A stretch of DNA of 64,000 bases. Source: Actinacidiphila cocklensis (GTDB lineage: Bacteria > Actinomycetota > Actinomycetes > Streptomycetales > Streptomycetaceae). Position 1 is the stretch's first letter. Each line of letters begins with the position of its first letter. Below the pieces are notes generated by a model. It worked only from the letters and a program-made list of their open reading frames with translations, was not told the DNA's origin and did not search any database. Shown in pieces: positions 10,666 to 18,648 of the stretch. Location: positions 1 to 64,000 of the forward strand of contig NZ_CAJSLV010000045.1 of NCBI RefSeq assembly GCF_907177275.1. Reading direction: 5' to 3'. A program made the translations under genes and the position numbers.

Positions 10666-11382
10666 TCAGGACTGCCCGGCGGCGGGCGCCGGCCAGGCCC
10701 ACAGCTGCTCGTTCAGCGACCGCTGGAAGGTCGTCACCAGCGCCTGCACCACCAGCGGCTGCATCTGCGCCGACAGCGAGCGCATCGCCGCGTCCGGCTC
10801 GCCGTCCTGCGCCGGCTCCCACACCGTCTCGCGGAAGATCCGGCTGACCGAGGCCGCCGCCGCCCGCGCGTGCCGCTGCATCGCCTCCCTGGCCGCCACG
10901 ATCGCCTCCAGCGGGATCGGCATGTCCAGCAGCCGCACCCCCAGGTGCAGGGTGCCGGGGTCGACCACGAAGACGTCGGGGTCCTCGGTCGGCTCCAGCA
11001 CGTTCATCGCCGCCAGCCGCTCCACGTCCGCCTCGCCCAGCGGGCGGCCCGCCCGCTGCTCCAGTTGCTCGCGGCCGAGCCGCGCGCTGCCCTCCGGCAG
11101 CCAGGACGCCACCAGCGCCCGGTGGATCGCCAGGTCGTGCTCGCTGATCGCCTCGGGCAGCTGCGCGAGGTAGCGCTCGATGGCCGCCAGGGTGAGGCCG
11201 TGCTGCTGCAGCTCCTCGATCAGCGCCAGCCGCGACAGGTGCTCGGCGCCGTACCGCCCGACCCTGCGCGGGCCGATGTCCGGCGGCGGCAGCAGGCCGC
11301 GGGCGCTGTAGAAGCGGACGGTGCGGACGGTCACCCCGGCGCGGGCGGCCAGCTCGTCGACGGTCAGAGCGGTCTGCGGCAC
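10666..11382 (-). CDS. MerR-family transcriptional regulator
   Basis: The 238-residue protein has an N-terminal winged helix typical of MerR (LTVDELAARAGVTVRTVRFYSARGLLPPP, then GRYGAEHLSRLALIEELQQHGLTLAAIERYL). It continues into a long helical C-terminus without the cysteine pattern of metal sensors, so an organic ligand is more likely. GTG 11382 lies directly after a TACTGT -10-like hexamer that is part of an inverted repeat, which suggests a leaderless, self-regulated message. It converges on the beta-oxidation operon and diverges from the M1 peptidase gene, either of which could be a target. Confidence 0.88.
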   Translation of the reverse strand: MPQTALTVDELAARAGVTVRTVRFYSARGLLPPPDIGPRRVGRYGAEHLSRLALIEELQQHGLTLAAIERYLAQLPEAISEHDLAIHRALVASWLPEGSARLGREQLEQRAGRPLGEADVERLAAMNVLEPTEDPDVFVVDPGTLHLGVRLLDMPIPLEAIVAAREAMQRHARAAAASVSRIFRETVWEPAQDGEPDAAMRSLSAQMQPLVVQALVTTFQRSLNEQLWAWPAPAAGQS

Positions 11383-11386
11383 CGCA

Positions 11387-11399
11387 ACAGTATTGCTGT
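11387..11399. promoter_or_regulatory. Inverted repeat at the MerR promoter
   Basis: ACAG-TATTG-CTGT is a perfect 4-bp-arm repeat with a 5-nt spacer, placed immediately upstream of the MerR start and overlapping its -10. The size is short, but the position fits an autoregulatory MerR site. Confidence 0.4.
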
Positions 11400-11476
11400 G
11401 CCACCGGCACTGTGAAAGACGCCGCCGCCGCCCACCTTCCGCGCGCGACCCCGCGCCACCTCGTACGCTGGCCCGC

Positions 11477-12901
11477 GTGCCCCTGCGCAGAACCGCCCAG
11501 CGCGCCGCCCCGCGGCTGCTGCCGGCCTGCCTGGCCGGCGCCGTGCTGGCAGGCCTGCTGTCCTGCTCCGGCGGCAGCACGCCCCCTGCGGGCGCCCCCG
11601 GCGCGGGCGACCGGCTCTTCCCCGCGGCGGGCAACGGCGGCTACGACGTCACGCACTACGGCCTCGACCTGTCCTACGACCCCGTGTCCGGGCGCCTGGC
11701 CGGCACCGCGGCCATCACCGCCACCGCGGAAGCGGACCTGAGCCGCTTCAACCTCGACCTCGCGGGGCTGACCGTCTCCCGGGTCGGCGTCGACGGGCGT
11801 ACGGCCCGGGTGGCCCGCTCCGGCACCGAGCTGACCGTACGGCCGGCCCGCGCACTGCGGCGGGGCGCCCGCTTCGAGACCACCGTGGCCTACGCCGGGG
11901 TGCCCCGGCTGCTCACCGACCCCGACGGCTCGCACGAGGGCTGGTTCCGCACGGACGACGGCGCCCTGGCACTCGGCGAACCCGTCGGCTCGATGGCCTG
12001 GTTCCCCGGCAACGACCACCCCTCGGACAAGGCCTCCTTCGACCTGACCATGTCGGTGCCCGCGGGACTGACCGCCGTGTCCAACGGCGATCTGGCCGGC
12101 ACCCGTACCGCCGCGGGCCGCACCGCCTTCCACTGGCACAGCACCGCGCCCATGGCCACGTATCTGGCCACCGTCGGCATCGGCCACTACACCGTCACCC
12201 GCTCCCGCACCCCCGGCGGAGTGCCGCTGTACGTCGCGGTGGACCCGCGCTCCGACGACGCGCAGACCGCGGCGGCACTGCGCCGGCTGCCGGACATCGT
12301 GGACTGGGAGAGCGGGCTGTTCGGCCGCTACCCCTTCGGCTCCGCGGGCGCCGTCGTCGACCACCTGCCGGCCGGCCGGGTCGGCTACGCGCTGGAGACC
12401 CAGAACCGGCCGGTCTTCCCCGGCGACGGCGATGGACCCGCGGTCGACGTGCCGACGCTCGTGCACGAGCTGTCCCACCAGTGGTTCGGCGACTCCGTCA
12501 CCCCGAGCAGCTGGCAGGACATGTGGCTCAACGAGGGCTTCGCGACGTACGCGACGTGGATGTGGCAGGAGCAGCAGGACGGTGTCCCGCTCTCCCGCAG
12601 CGCCGCGACCGCCTTCGCCGACCCCGCCGCCTGGGCCTTCCCGCCGGCCAGGCCGCCCACCGCCGCCGACGTCTCCGCGCAGCCCGTCTACGACCGCGGC
12701 GCGCTGGTCCTCTACGAGCTGCACAAGGCCCTCGGGGACACCGCCTTCGCCAAGCTGCTCCGCGGCTGGCCTGCCGCGCATTCCCACGCGAACGCCTCCA
12801 CCGCCGACTTCACCGCCTACTGCGCGGGACTGACCAGCCGTGACCTGGCGCCGCTCTTTGCGACCTGGCTGTACGGGACCGCCAAACCCGCCCGGCTGTG
12901 A
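11477..12901 (+). CDS. M1-family zinc metallopeptidase, predicted lipoprotein
   Basis: The 474-residue protein begins with a lipoprotein signal ending in a lipobox (AGLLSC, Cys30), so it should be anchored outside the cell membrane. The zinc site is HELSH at 330-334 followed 18 residues later by Glu353 (LNEGFATYATW), exactly the HEXXH-X18-E of gluzincins. The N-terminal beta domain starts GYDVTHYGLDLSYD. It lacks the large C-terminal helical domain of aminopeptidase N, as is usual for the short Streptomyces M1 type. GTG 11477 follows TACGCT at 11464-11469, a leaderless arrangement. It should trim extracellular peptides from their N-terminus. Confidence 0.93.
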   Translation: MPLRRTAQRAAPRLLPACLAGAVLAGLLSCSGGSTPPAGAPGAGDRLFPAAGNGGYDVTHYGLDLSYDPVSGRLAGTAAITATAEADLSRFNLDLAGLTVSRVGVDGRTARVARSGTELTVRPARALRRGARFETTVAYAGVPRLLTDPDGSHEGWFRTDDGALALGEPVGSMAWFPGNDHPSDKASFDLTMSVPAGLTAVSNGDLAGTRTAAGRTAFHWHSTAPMATYLATVGIGHYTVTRSRTPGGVPLYVAVDPRSDDAQTAAALRRLPDIVDWESGLFGRYPFGSAGAVVDHLPAGRVGYALETQNRPVFPGDGDGPAVDVPTLVHELSHQWFGDSVTPSSWQDMWLNEGFATYATWMWQEQQDGVPLSRSAATAFADPAAWAFPPARPPTAADVSAQPVYDRGALVLYELHKALGDTAFAKLLRGWPAAHSHANASTADFTAYCAGLTSRDLAPLFATWLYGTAKPARL

Positions 12902-12922
12902 CGGCCCCCCGCGCCGGTCGGC

Positions 12923-13966
12923 TCAGCGCAGCGGAGCGCCGACCGCGTGCATATGGCCGAGCGCCTGCGCATAGGAGTCGACGAGTCCCGTCTCGGTGTA
13001 GGGCACGCCGATGCGGGCGCAGTGCGCGCGCACCAGCGGACGCGCGAGCCGCAGGTGCGGGCGCGGCAGGCTCGGGAAGAGGTGGTGCTCGATCTGGTAG
13101 TTGAGCCCGCCGAGAAGGAAGTCCACCACCGGATTGCCGCGTACATTGCGCGAGGTGAGCACCTGGCGCCGCAAGTGCCCCCAGCGCGCCCCCTCCTCCG
13201 GCATCTCCATGCCCTTGTGGTTCGGGGCGAAGGCGCAGCCCAGGTGCAGGCCGAACAGAGCGTGGTGCAGCGCCGCGAAGGCGACCGCCTGCGGCAGCGG
13301 CAGCGCGGTCAGCAGCAGCGCCGCGTAACCCGCCACATGCGCCACCAGCAGCGAGCCCTCGACCAGCCGCCCCGCGCGGTCGAGGCGGCGCAGGTCGCGG
13401 AAGCTGGCCACCTTCAGCGCCAGCCCTTCGAGCAGCAGCATCGGGAAGAACAGCCGCGCCTGGTGCCGGGTCAGGAAGCGGGCGAAGCCCTGCCTCTCGA
13501 CCGCCTGCGCCCGCGTCCACACCAGCGCGCCCACCTCCACGTCCGGGTCCTTGCCCACGTGGTTGGGGTTCGCGTGGTGCCGGTTGTGCTTGTCGCTCCA
13601 CCAGGCCGCGCCCATGCCCAGCAGCAGATTGCCGTGGAAGAGCGCGATGGCGCGGTTGGTACGGCGGCCCGCAGCGATCTGCTGGTGCCCGGCGTCATGC
13701 CCGACGAAGCCGCTGCGCGCGGAGAGCACCGCGGCCGGCAGCGCCAGCGCCAGCACCCACCACGACCCCGTGCCGCCGGCCAGCACCACCGCCGTCCACA
13801 CCGCGGCCAGCAGCAGCAGGTTCACCGCTATCGACACCGCGTAGTGCCCGCGGCGCCGCCGCAGCAGCCCGGCGTCGCGTACAGCTCGCAGCAGCGGCGT
13901 GAACTCGCTTGCCCCGGTGTCCCCTGTCCGCTCGGGGGGTTGGACGGTGGTCGCGACGGTCGGCAT
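12923..13966 (-). CDS. Membrane fatty-acid desaturase
   Basis: This 347-residue di-iron enzyme carries the three histidine clusters of acyl-lipid/acyl-CoA front-end-type desaturases: HDAGHQ near residue 95, KHNRHH near 130, and QIEHHLFP near 300. Hydrophobic pairs lie at about 50-85 and 205-245. It should insert a double bond into membrane acyl chains using ferredoxin or a cytochrome b5-like donor; none is encoded here. An AGGAG site lies seven bases before ATG 13966. It converges with the M1 peptidase gene with only 21 bases between stops, and no regulator is adjacent. Confidence 0.92.
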   Translation of the reverse strand: MPTVATTVQPPERTGDTGASEFTPLLRAVRDAGLLRRRRGHYAVSIAVNLLLLAAVWTAVVLAGGTGSWWVLALALPAAVLSARSGFVGHDAGHQQIAAGRRTNRAIALFHGNLLLGMGAAWWSDKHNRHHANPNHVGKDPDVEVGALVWTRAQAVERQGFARFLTRHQARLFFPMLLLEGLALKVASFRDLRRLDRAGRLVEGSLLVAHVAGYAALLLTALPLPQAVAFAALHHALFGLHLGCAFAPNHKGMEMPEEGARWGHLRRQVLTSRNVRGNPVVDFLLGGLNYQIEHHLFPSLPRPHLRLARPLVRAHCARIGVPYTETGLVDSYAQALGHMHAVGAPLR

Positions 13967-14087
13967 GGGCGCTCCTGGGTGACGGGCGGTGTCCGCGGTA
14001 CGACCCGCACCGGGCCGTACTACGACGCTACGAACCACCGCCCGCCTCGGACCATGGCGCCATCACCCGGCTTCGCGGGGTGCCAGA

Positions 14088-14113
14088 CCCCCGGAAAACG
14101 GGGGGATATCCCC
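14088..14113. other. Hairpin and palindrome before GNAT gene
   Basis: CCCCCG-GAAAA-CGGGGG (14088-14104) can form a tight 6-bp hairpin, and GGGGATATCCCC (14102-14113) is a perfect overlapping palindrome. They lie in the divergent gap between the desaturase and the GNAT gene. They may be a terminator-like element or an operator; no binding protein can be named. Confidence 0.35.
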
Positions 14114-14139
14114 ACCTCGGTGCTGCGAGGATGGGTCGT

Positions 14140-14646
14140 ATGACCACGGACGATCTCCGCACGGCCAGCTGGACGGCCGCGCCCCTGCCGGTCTCGCATC
14201 CGGACTCCGTCGCGCTGATCCGCCGCTATTACGGCGAGTTGATCGCTCGCTACTACGGGCGGCCGACCGACGAGGCCGAGATCTCCGAGGTGATCGCGGA
14301 GGAGCCGAGCGACGACCTGGTCCCGCCCACCGGCGCCTTCGTCGTGGCCAGGATCGGCGGCGCCGCGGTGGGATGCCTGGGGCTGCGGGTGCTGGACGCC
14401 GGGACGGCGGAGCTGACCCGGATGTTCGTCGGCGCCGAGGCCCGCAGGCAGGGTGTGGCGGCCGGTCTGATCGCGGTGGTGGAGGACCTCGCGCGCAGCA
14501 CCTTCGGCACCCGGGTGATCCGCCTCGACACCCGCACGGACCTGGTCGAGGCCCGTGCGCTGTACGCCCGGCAGGGGTACCACGAGATCGAGCGCTACAA
14601 CGACAGCCCGTACGCCGGCCACTGGTTCGAGAAGACACTGGCCTGA
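14140..14646 (+). CDS. GNAT-family N-acetyltransferase
   Basis: The 168-residue protein has the GNAT core: FVVARIGGAAVGCLGLRVLDAGTAELTRMFVGAEARRQGVAAGLIAVVEDLAR contains the strand-turn-helix acetyl-CoA site (RRQGVAAGL), and ARALYARQGYHEIERYN closes the fold. ATG 14140 lies six bases after GAGGAT, a leaderless-like pattern; ATG 14131 is in frame but overlaps that hexamer. The acceptor substrate is unknown. It is a free-standing gene between the desaturase and Tex. Confidence 0.88.
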   Translation: MTTDDLRTASWTAAPLPVSHPDSVALIRRYYGELIARYYGRPTDEAEISEVIAEEPSDDLVPPTGAFVVARIGGAAVGCLGLRVLDAGTAELTRMFVGAEARRQGVAAGLIAVVEDLARSTFGTRVIRLDTRTDLVEARALYARQGYHEIERYNDSPYAGHWFEKTLA

Positions 14647-14756
14647 CCGCCGGGCGACGACCCGCGGCCGCCTTGCCGCATGCCGCCGCCCGGCGGCGTC
14701 TACGATGCTGGCAACCGCCAAGCGTCACGCGTCTTGGCCCGGGTCTGAGGAGCGGC

Positions 14757-17120
14757 ATCATCAGCGGCAACGTTTCGGTCGAACGCAGGATCGCCGAGGA
14801 GTTGGGCGTACGCGAAGGTCAGGTGCGGGCGGCCGTCGATCTGCTCGACGGCGGAGCCACCGTGCCGTTCATCGCGCGCTACCGCAAGGAGGCCACCGGC
14901 ACCCTCGACGACGAGCAGCTGCGCAACCTGGAGGAGCGGCTGCGCTACCTGCGGGAGCTGGACGAGCGGCGGACCGCCGTCCTGGAGTCCATCGACGCGC
15001 AGGGCAAGCTCGACGACGCCCTCAGGGCGCAGATCATGGCCGCGGACTCCAAGGCCCGCCTTGAGGACATCTACCTGCCGTACAAGCCCAAGCGGCGCAC
15101 CAAGGCGCAGATCGCCCGCGAGGCCGGCCTCGAACCGCTCGCCGACGCCCTGCTCGCCGACCCCGCACTGGACCCGCAGGCCGCCGCTTCGGCGTACGTG
15201 TCCGCGGACAGCGGGGTGGAGGACGCGGCGGCCGCCCTGGAGGGCGCGCGCGCCATCCTCACCGAGCGCTTCTCCGAGGACGCCGACCTGGTCGGCGAGC
15301 TGCGCACCCGGATGTGGAGCCGCGGCCGGCTGATGGCCAAGGTGCGCGAGGGCAAGGAGGAGGCCGGGGCGAAGTTCTCCGACTACTTCGACTTCGCCGA
15401 GCCTTTCACCAAGCTCCCCTCGCACCGGGTGCTGGCGATGCTGCGCGGCGAGAAGGAGGAGGTCCTCGACCTCACGCTGGAGCCCGAGGAGCCCGCCGAG
15501 GGCCCGACGAGCTTCGAGCGGCGCATCGCCCAGCAGTTCGGCATCGCCGACCGCGGCCGCCCGGGCGACAAGTGGCTCGGCGACACCGTCCGCTGGGCCT
15601 GGCGCACCCGCTTCCTGGTCAGGCTCGGCATCGACCTGCGGGTCAGGCTGCGCCAGGAGGCCGAGGACGAGGCCGTACGGGTCTTCGCCACCAACCTGCG
15701 CGACCTGCTGCTGGCCGCGCCGGCCGGCACCCGGGCCACCATGGGCCTCGACCCGGGCCTGCGCACCGGCGTGAAGGTCGCCGTCGTCGACGCCACCGGC
15801 AAGGTGGTCGCCACCGACACGATCTACCCGCACGTGCCGCGCAACCGCTGGGACGAGTCGCTGGCGACGCTGGCCCGCCTCGCCGCCGCCCACCGGGTGG
15901 ACCTCATCGCGATCGGCAACGGCACCGCGTCACGCGAGACCGACAAGCTCGCCGCCGACCTGATCAAGGCGCACCCCGAGCTGGACCTGACCAAGGCCGT
16001 GGTCTCCGAGGCGGGCGCCTCGGTCTACTCCGCGTCGGCCTACGCCTCGGCGGAGCTGCCCGAGCTGGACGTGTCGCTGCGCGGCGCGGTGTCCATCGCC
16101 CGCCGGCTCCAGGACCCGCTGGCGGAACTGGTCAAGATCGACCCGCGGTCCATCGGCGTCGGGCAGTACCAGCACGACCTGTCCGAGGTGAAGCTGTCCC
16201 GCTCGCTCGACGCGGTCGTCGAGGACTGCGTCAACGGCGTCGGGGTCGACGTGAACACCGCGTCGGTGCCGCTGCTGCGCCGGGTCTCCGGCATCACCGA
16301 GGGCCTCGCGGCCAATATCGTCACCCACCGTGACGCCAACGGGCCCTTCCGCACCCGCAAGGACCTCAAGGACGTCGCCAGGCTCGGCCCGAAGGCGTAC
16401 GAGCAGTGCGCGGGCTTCCTGCGCATCCTCGGCGGCGACGACCCGCTGGACGCCTCCGCGGTGCACCCCGAGGCGTACCCGGTGGTCCGCAGGATCGGCA
16501 CGACCGCGGGCACCGGCATCGCCGAGCTGATCGGCAACGGCACGGTGCTGCGCAAGCTGCGCCCGCAGGACTTCGTCGACGACTCCTTCGGCCTGCCGAC
16601 CGTCACCGACATCCTCGCCGAGCTGGAGAAGCCCGGGCGCGACCCGCGCCCCGCGTTCAAGACCGCGGCCTTCAAGGAGGGCGTGGAGGAGATGAAGGAC
16701 CTGCGGCCGGGGATGCTGCTCGAAGGCGTCGTCACCAACGTGGCGGCCTTCGGCGCGTTCGTGGACGTCGGCGTCCACCAGGACGGCCTGGTGCACGTGT
16801 CGGCGCTGTCCCGCACGTACGTGTCGGACCCGCGGGACGTGGTGAAGTCCGGCGACATCGTGCGGGTCAAGGTGCTCGACGTGGACCTGCCGCGCAAGCG
16901 GATCTCGCTGACGCTGCGGCTGGACGACGAGCCCAAGGCGGCCGGGGCGGCCGGCGGCTCAGGGGCCGGCGCAGGCGGCGGCGAGCGCCGCGGCAAGGCG
17001 CCGCGGCAGGGCGGCAGGCAGGGCCAGGGCGACCGGCGCGGCGGCGGTTCCGCGCAGCCGCCGGCGAGCGGCGCGATGGCCGACGCGCTGCGCCGGGCGG
17101 GACTGACCGGCGGCAGGTGA
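14757..17120 (+). CDS. tex: Tex-family S1 RNA-binding protein
   Basis: The product is about 787 residues, normal for Tex. In order it has the N-terminal HTH-like region (ERRIAEELGVREGQVRAAVDLL), FIARYRKEATG, a YqgF/RNase H-like domain from about residue 330 (MGLDPGLRTGVKVAVVDATG), helix-hairpin-helix segments (LRRVSGITEGLAANIVTHRD), and an S1 domain at about 652-725. A Gly/Arg-rich tail that may bind RNA non-specifically follows. Tex acts on transcription and RNA turnover. The start is unusual: the good ribosome site GAGGAG (14747-14752) is followed in frame by ATC ATC (14757-14762), not ATG, GTG or TTG. A -10-like TACGAT lies at 14701-14706. I give the first ATC as the nominal start; CTG 14745 is an alternative. 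Confidence 0.92.
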   Translation: MISGNVSVERRIAEELGVREGQVRAAVDLLDGGATVPFIARYRKEATGTLDDEQLRNLEERLRYLRELDERRTAVLESIDAQGKLDDALRAQIMAADSKARLEDIYLPYKPKRRTKAQIAREAGLEPLADALLADPALDPQAAASAYVSADSGVEDAAAALEGARAILTERFSEDADLVGELRTRMWSRGRLMAKVREGKEEAGAKFSDYFDFAEPFTKLPSHRVLAMLRGEKEEVLDLTLEPEEPAEGPTSFERRIAQQFGIADRGRPGDKWLGDTVRWAWRTRFLVRLGIDLRVRLRQEAEDEAVRVFATNLRDLLLAAPAGTRATMGLDPGLRTGVKVAVVDATGKVVATDTIYPHVPRNRWDESLATLARLAAAHRVDLIAIGNGTASRETDKLAADLIKAHPELDLTKAVVSEAGASVYSASAYASAELPELDVSLRGAVSIARRLQDPLAELVKIDPRSIGVGQYQHDLSEVKLSRSLDAVVEDCVNGVGVDVNTASVPLLRRVSGITEGLAANIVTHRDANGPFRTRKDLKDVARLGPKAYEQCAGFLRILGGDDPLDASAVHPEAYPVVRRIGTTAGTGIAELIGNGTVLRKLRPQDFVDDSFGLPTVTDILAELEKPGRDPRPAFKTAAFKEGVEEMKDLRPGMLLEGVVTNVAAFGAFVDVGVHQDGLVHVSALSRTYVSDPRDVVKSGDIVRVKVLDVDLPRKRISLTLRLDDEPKAAGAAGGSGAGAGGGERRGKAPRQGGRQGQGDRRGGGSAQPPASGAMADALRRAGLTGGR

Positions 17121-17221
17121 AACGGGAACCGGGACGGCCTACGGCGCGTTGTGGTGGGTAGGCGATAAGCAGACAGTGAGCGGCGTCCGGCCGCCGGACG
17201 CCGTGAACGGAGGCGGGGACA

Positions 17222-17404
17222 ATGTCGAATCGTACGAAGGTCGCCATCGGCGGTGTGGTGGTCGGGCTGATCCTGCTCCACTGGATTCCGCTGTGGCTGT
17301 TCTTCCTGATCATCGTCGGGATCCCGGTCGCCGGGTATCTGGCCCTCGACTCCTCGCAGCGCCGCAGGCTGCGCCGGGCGGGCCGGCGGCAAATCGGTCG
17401 CTGA
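17222..17404 (+). CDS. Small two-helix membrane protein
   Basis: A 60-residue protein with hydrophobic segments at about 7-23 and 26-43, ending in an Arg-rich cytoplasmic tail (RRRLRRAGRRQIGR). GGAGG about 10 bases upstream supports ATG 17222. I do not recognise a named family. Codon usage matches its neighbours, so it looks like a real gene. Confidence 0.7.
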   Translation: MSNRTKVAIGGVVVGLILLHWIPLWLFFLIIVGIPVAGYLALDSSQRRRLRRAGRRQIGR

Positions 17405-17470
17405 CCTGGTCGTTCCCTCGGTAGGGTGAGTCATCGGGTCAGGGCATCCGATCGAGGGGAAGACCATCCG

Positions 17471-18016
17471 ATGAGTCACGCCACCATCACCGCGGTCAGC
17501 AGCGACACGGATCACCGGTTCAGCAAGCCCAACCGCACCACCGTCCGGCTGCTCGCCGGCCTCGGCGTGGAGGGTGACGCCCACCTCGGCGTCACCGTCC
17601 AGCACCTGTCCCGTGTCGCGCAGGACCCCACGCAGCCCAACCTGCGCCAGGTCCATCTGATCCACTCCGAGCTGTTCGACGAGCTGCGCGAGGCCGGCTA
17701 CGCCGTCGCCCCCGGCGACCTGGGCGAGAACGTCACGACCCGCGGTATCGACCTGCTCGCCCTGCCGACCGGCACCCGGCTGCGGCTGGGAGCCGACGCG
17801 GTCGTGGAGATCACCGGCCTCCGCAATCCCTGCCTCCAGATCGACCGCTTCCGCACCGGCCTGCTCAAGCAGGTCGTCGGCCGGGACGCAGCCGGCGACG
17901 TGGTCCGCAAGGCCGGCGTGATGGCAGTGGTGCTGTCCGGCGGCACCCTGCGGCCCGGCGACCCGATCACCGCGGAACTCCCCGCCCTCCCGCACCGCCC
18001 CCTGGAAAGGGTCTGA
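17471..18016 (+). CDS. MOSC-domain protein
   Basis: This 181-residue single-domain protein has the MOSC fold seen in molybdenum-cofactor sulfurase C-termini and YiiM/YuaD-like proteins. VEGDAHLG, the GDLGENVTTRGIDL motif, and ITGLRNPCLQIDRF with the conserved Cys (near 119) that would carry a persulfide all fit. It probably transfers sulfur or reduces N-hydroxylated compounds with Moco. GAGGGGA lies about 11 bases before ATG 17471. It is followed after four bases by the NADAR gene, so the two are co-transcribed. Confidence 0.88.
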   Translation: MSHATITAVSSDTDHRFSKPNRTTVRLLAGLGVEGDAHLGVTVQHLSRVAQDPTQPNLRQVHLIHSELFDELREAGYAVAPGDLGENVTTRGIDLLALPTGTRLRLGADAVVEITGLRNPCLQIDRFRTGLLKQVVGRDAAGDVVRKAGVMAVVLSGGTLRPGDPITAELPALPHRPLERV

Positions 18017-18020
18017 CCTG

Positions 18021-18605
18021 ATGTCCCACCCCTCGTCCGGCGTTCGCTCGGTGGACGCACTGATCGCGTACGCCGCCGACGGCCGCCGGGTGAAGTACCT
18101 GCACTTCTGGGGCCACCGCCCGCAGCGGGACGGCAGCACCGGCGCCGGCTGCCTCAGCCAGTGGTGGCCCGCCCCCTTCACCGTGGACGGCGTCACCTAC
18201 GCCACCGCCGAGCACTGGATGATGGCCGGCAAGGCGCGGCTGTTCGGCGACCATGACGCCGAGCAGCGCGCCCTGGCGGCCGGCCACCCCAAGGCGGCCA
18301 AGACCGTCGGCCGCACGGTGCGCGGCTTCGACGACGCCGTCTGGGAGCGGGAGCGCTTCGCCCTGGTCGCCGAGGGCAGCAGGCACAAGTTCGGGCAGCA
18401 TCCGGACCTTCGGCGGTTCCTGCTGGCGACCGCGGAAAGGGTGCTGGTGGAGGCGAGCCCGCTGGACCGGGTGTGGGGCATCGGCCTGGCGGCCGACGAC
18501 GAGCGGGCCGACGATCCGGCGCGCTGGCGCGGGCTGAATCTGCTGGGCTTCGCCCTGATGGAGGCCAGGGAGCAGCTCGCCGTCGGGAGCGATCCGGTGG
18601 CGTGA
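18021..18605 (+). CDS. NADAR (YbiA-like) domain protein
   Basis: The 194-residue protein matches the NADAR superfamily: YLHFWGH near the start, LSQWWPAPFTVDGVTYATAEHWMMAGKARLFGD as the conserved core, then HPKAAKTVGRTVRGFDDAVWERERF and RVWGIGL. Known members are N-glycosidases, acting on riboflavin precursors (YbiA/RibX type) or removing ADP-ribose from modified guanine in DNA. No ribDGEAH genes or DarT-like toxin lie nearby, so the substrate is open. It sits four bases after the MOSC gene; GGAAAGG overlaps the end of that gene and serves as its ribosome site. Confidence 0.9.
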   Translation: MSHPSSGVRSVDALIAYAADGRRVKYLHFWGHRPQRDGSTGAGCLSQWWPAPFTVDGVTYATAEHWMMAGKARLFGDHDAEQRALAAGHPKAAKTVGRTVRGFDDAVWERERFALVAEGSRHKFGQHPDLRRFLLATAERVLVEASPLDRVWGIGLAADDERADDPARWRGLNLLGFALMEAREQLAVGSDPVA

Positions 18606-18614
18606 CCGCCCGGC

Positions 18615-18631
18615 CCCCCGCTTGGCGGGGG
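18615..18631. terminator. Bidirectional hairpin between NADAR and amylase genes
   Basis: CCCCCGC-TTG-GCGGGGG is a compact 7-bp stem in the short convergent gap, ten bases after the NADAR stop and 17 bases beyond the amylase stop. It can end both transcripts. Confidence 0.6.
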
Positions 18632-18648
18632 ACCTGGCGGCCGGCCCG

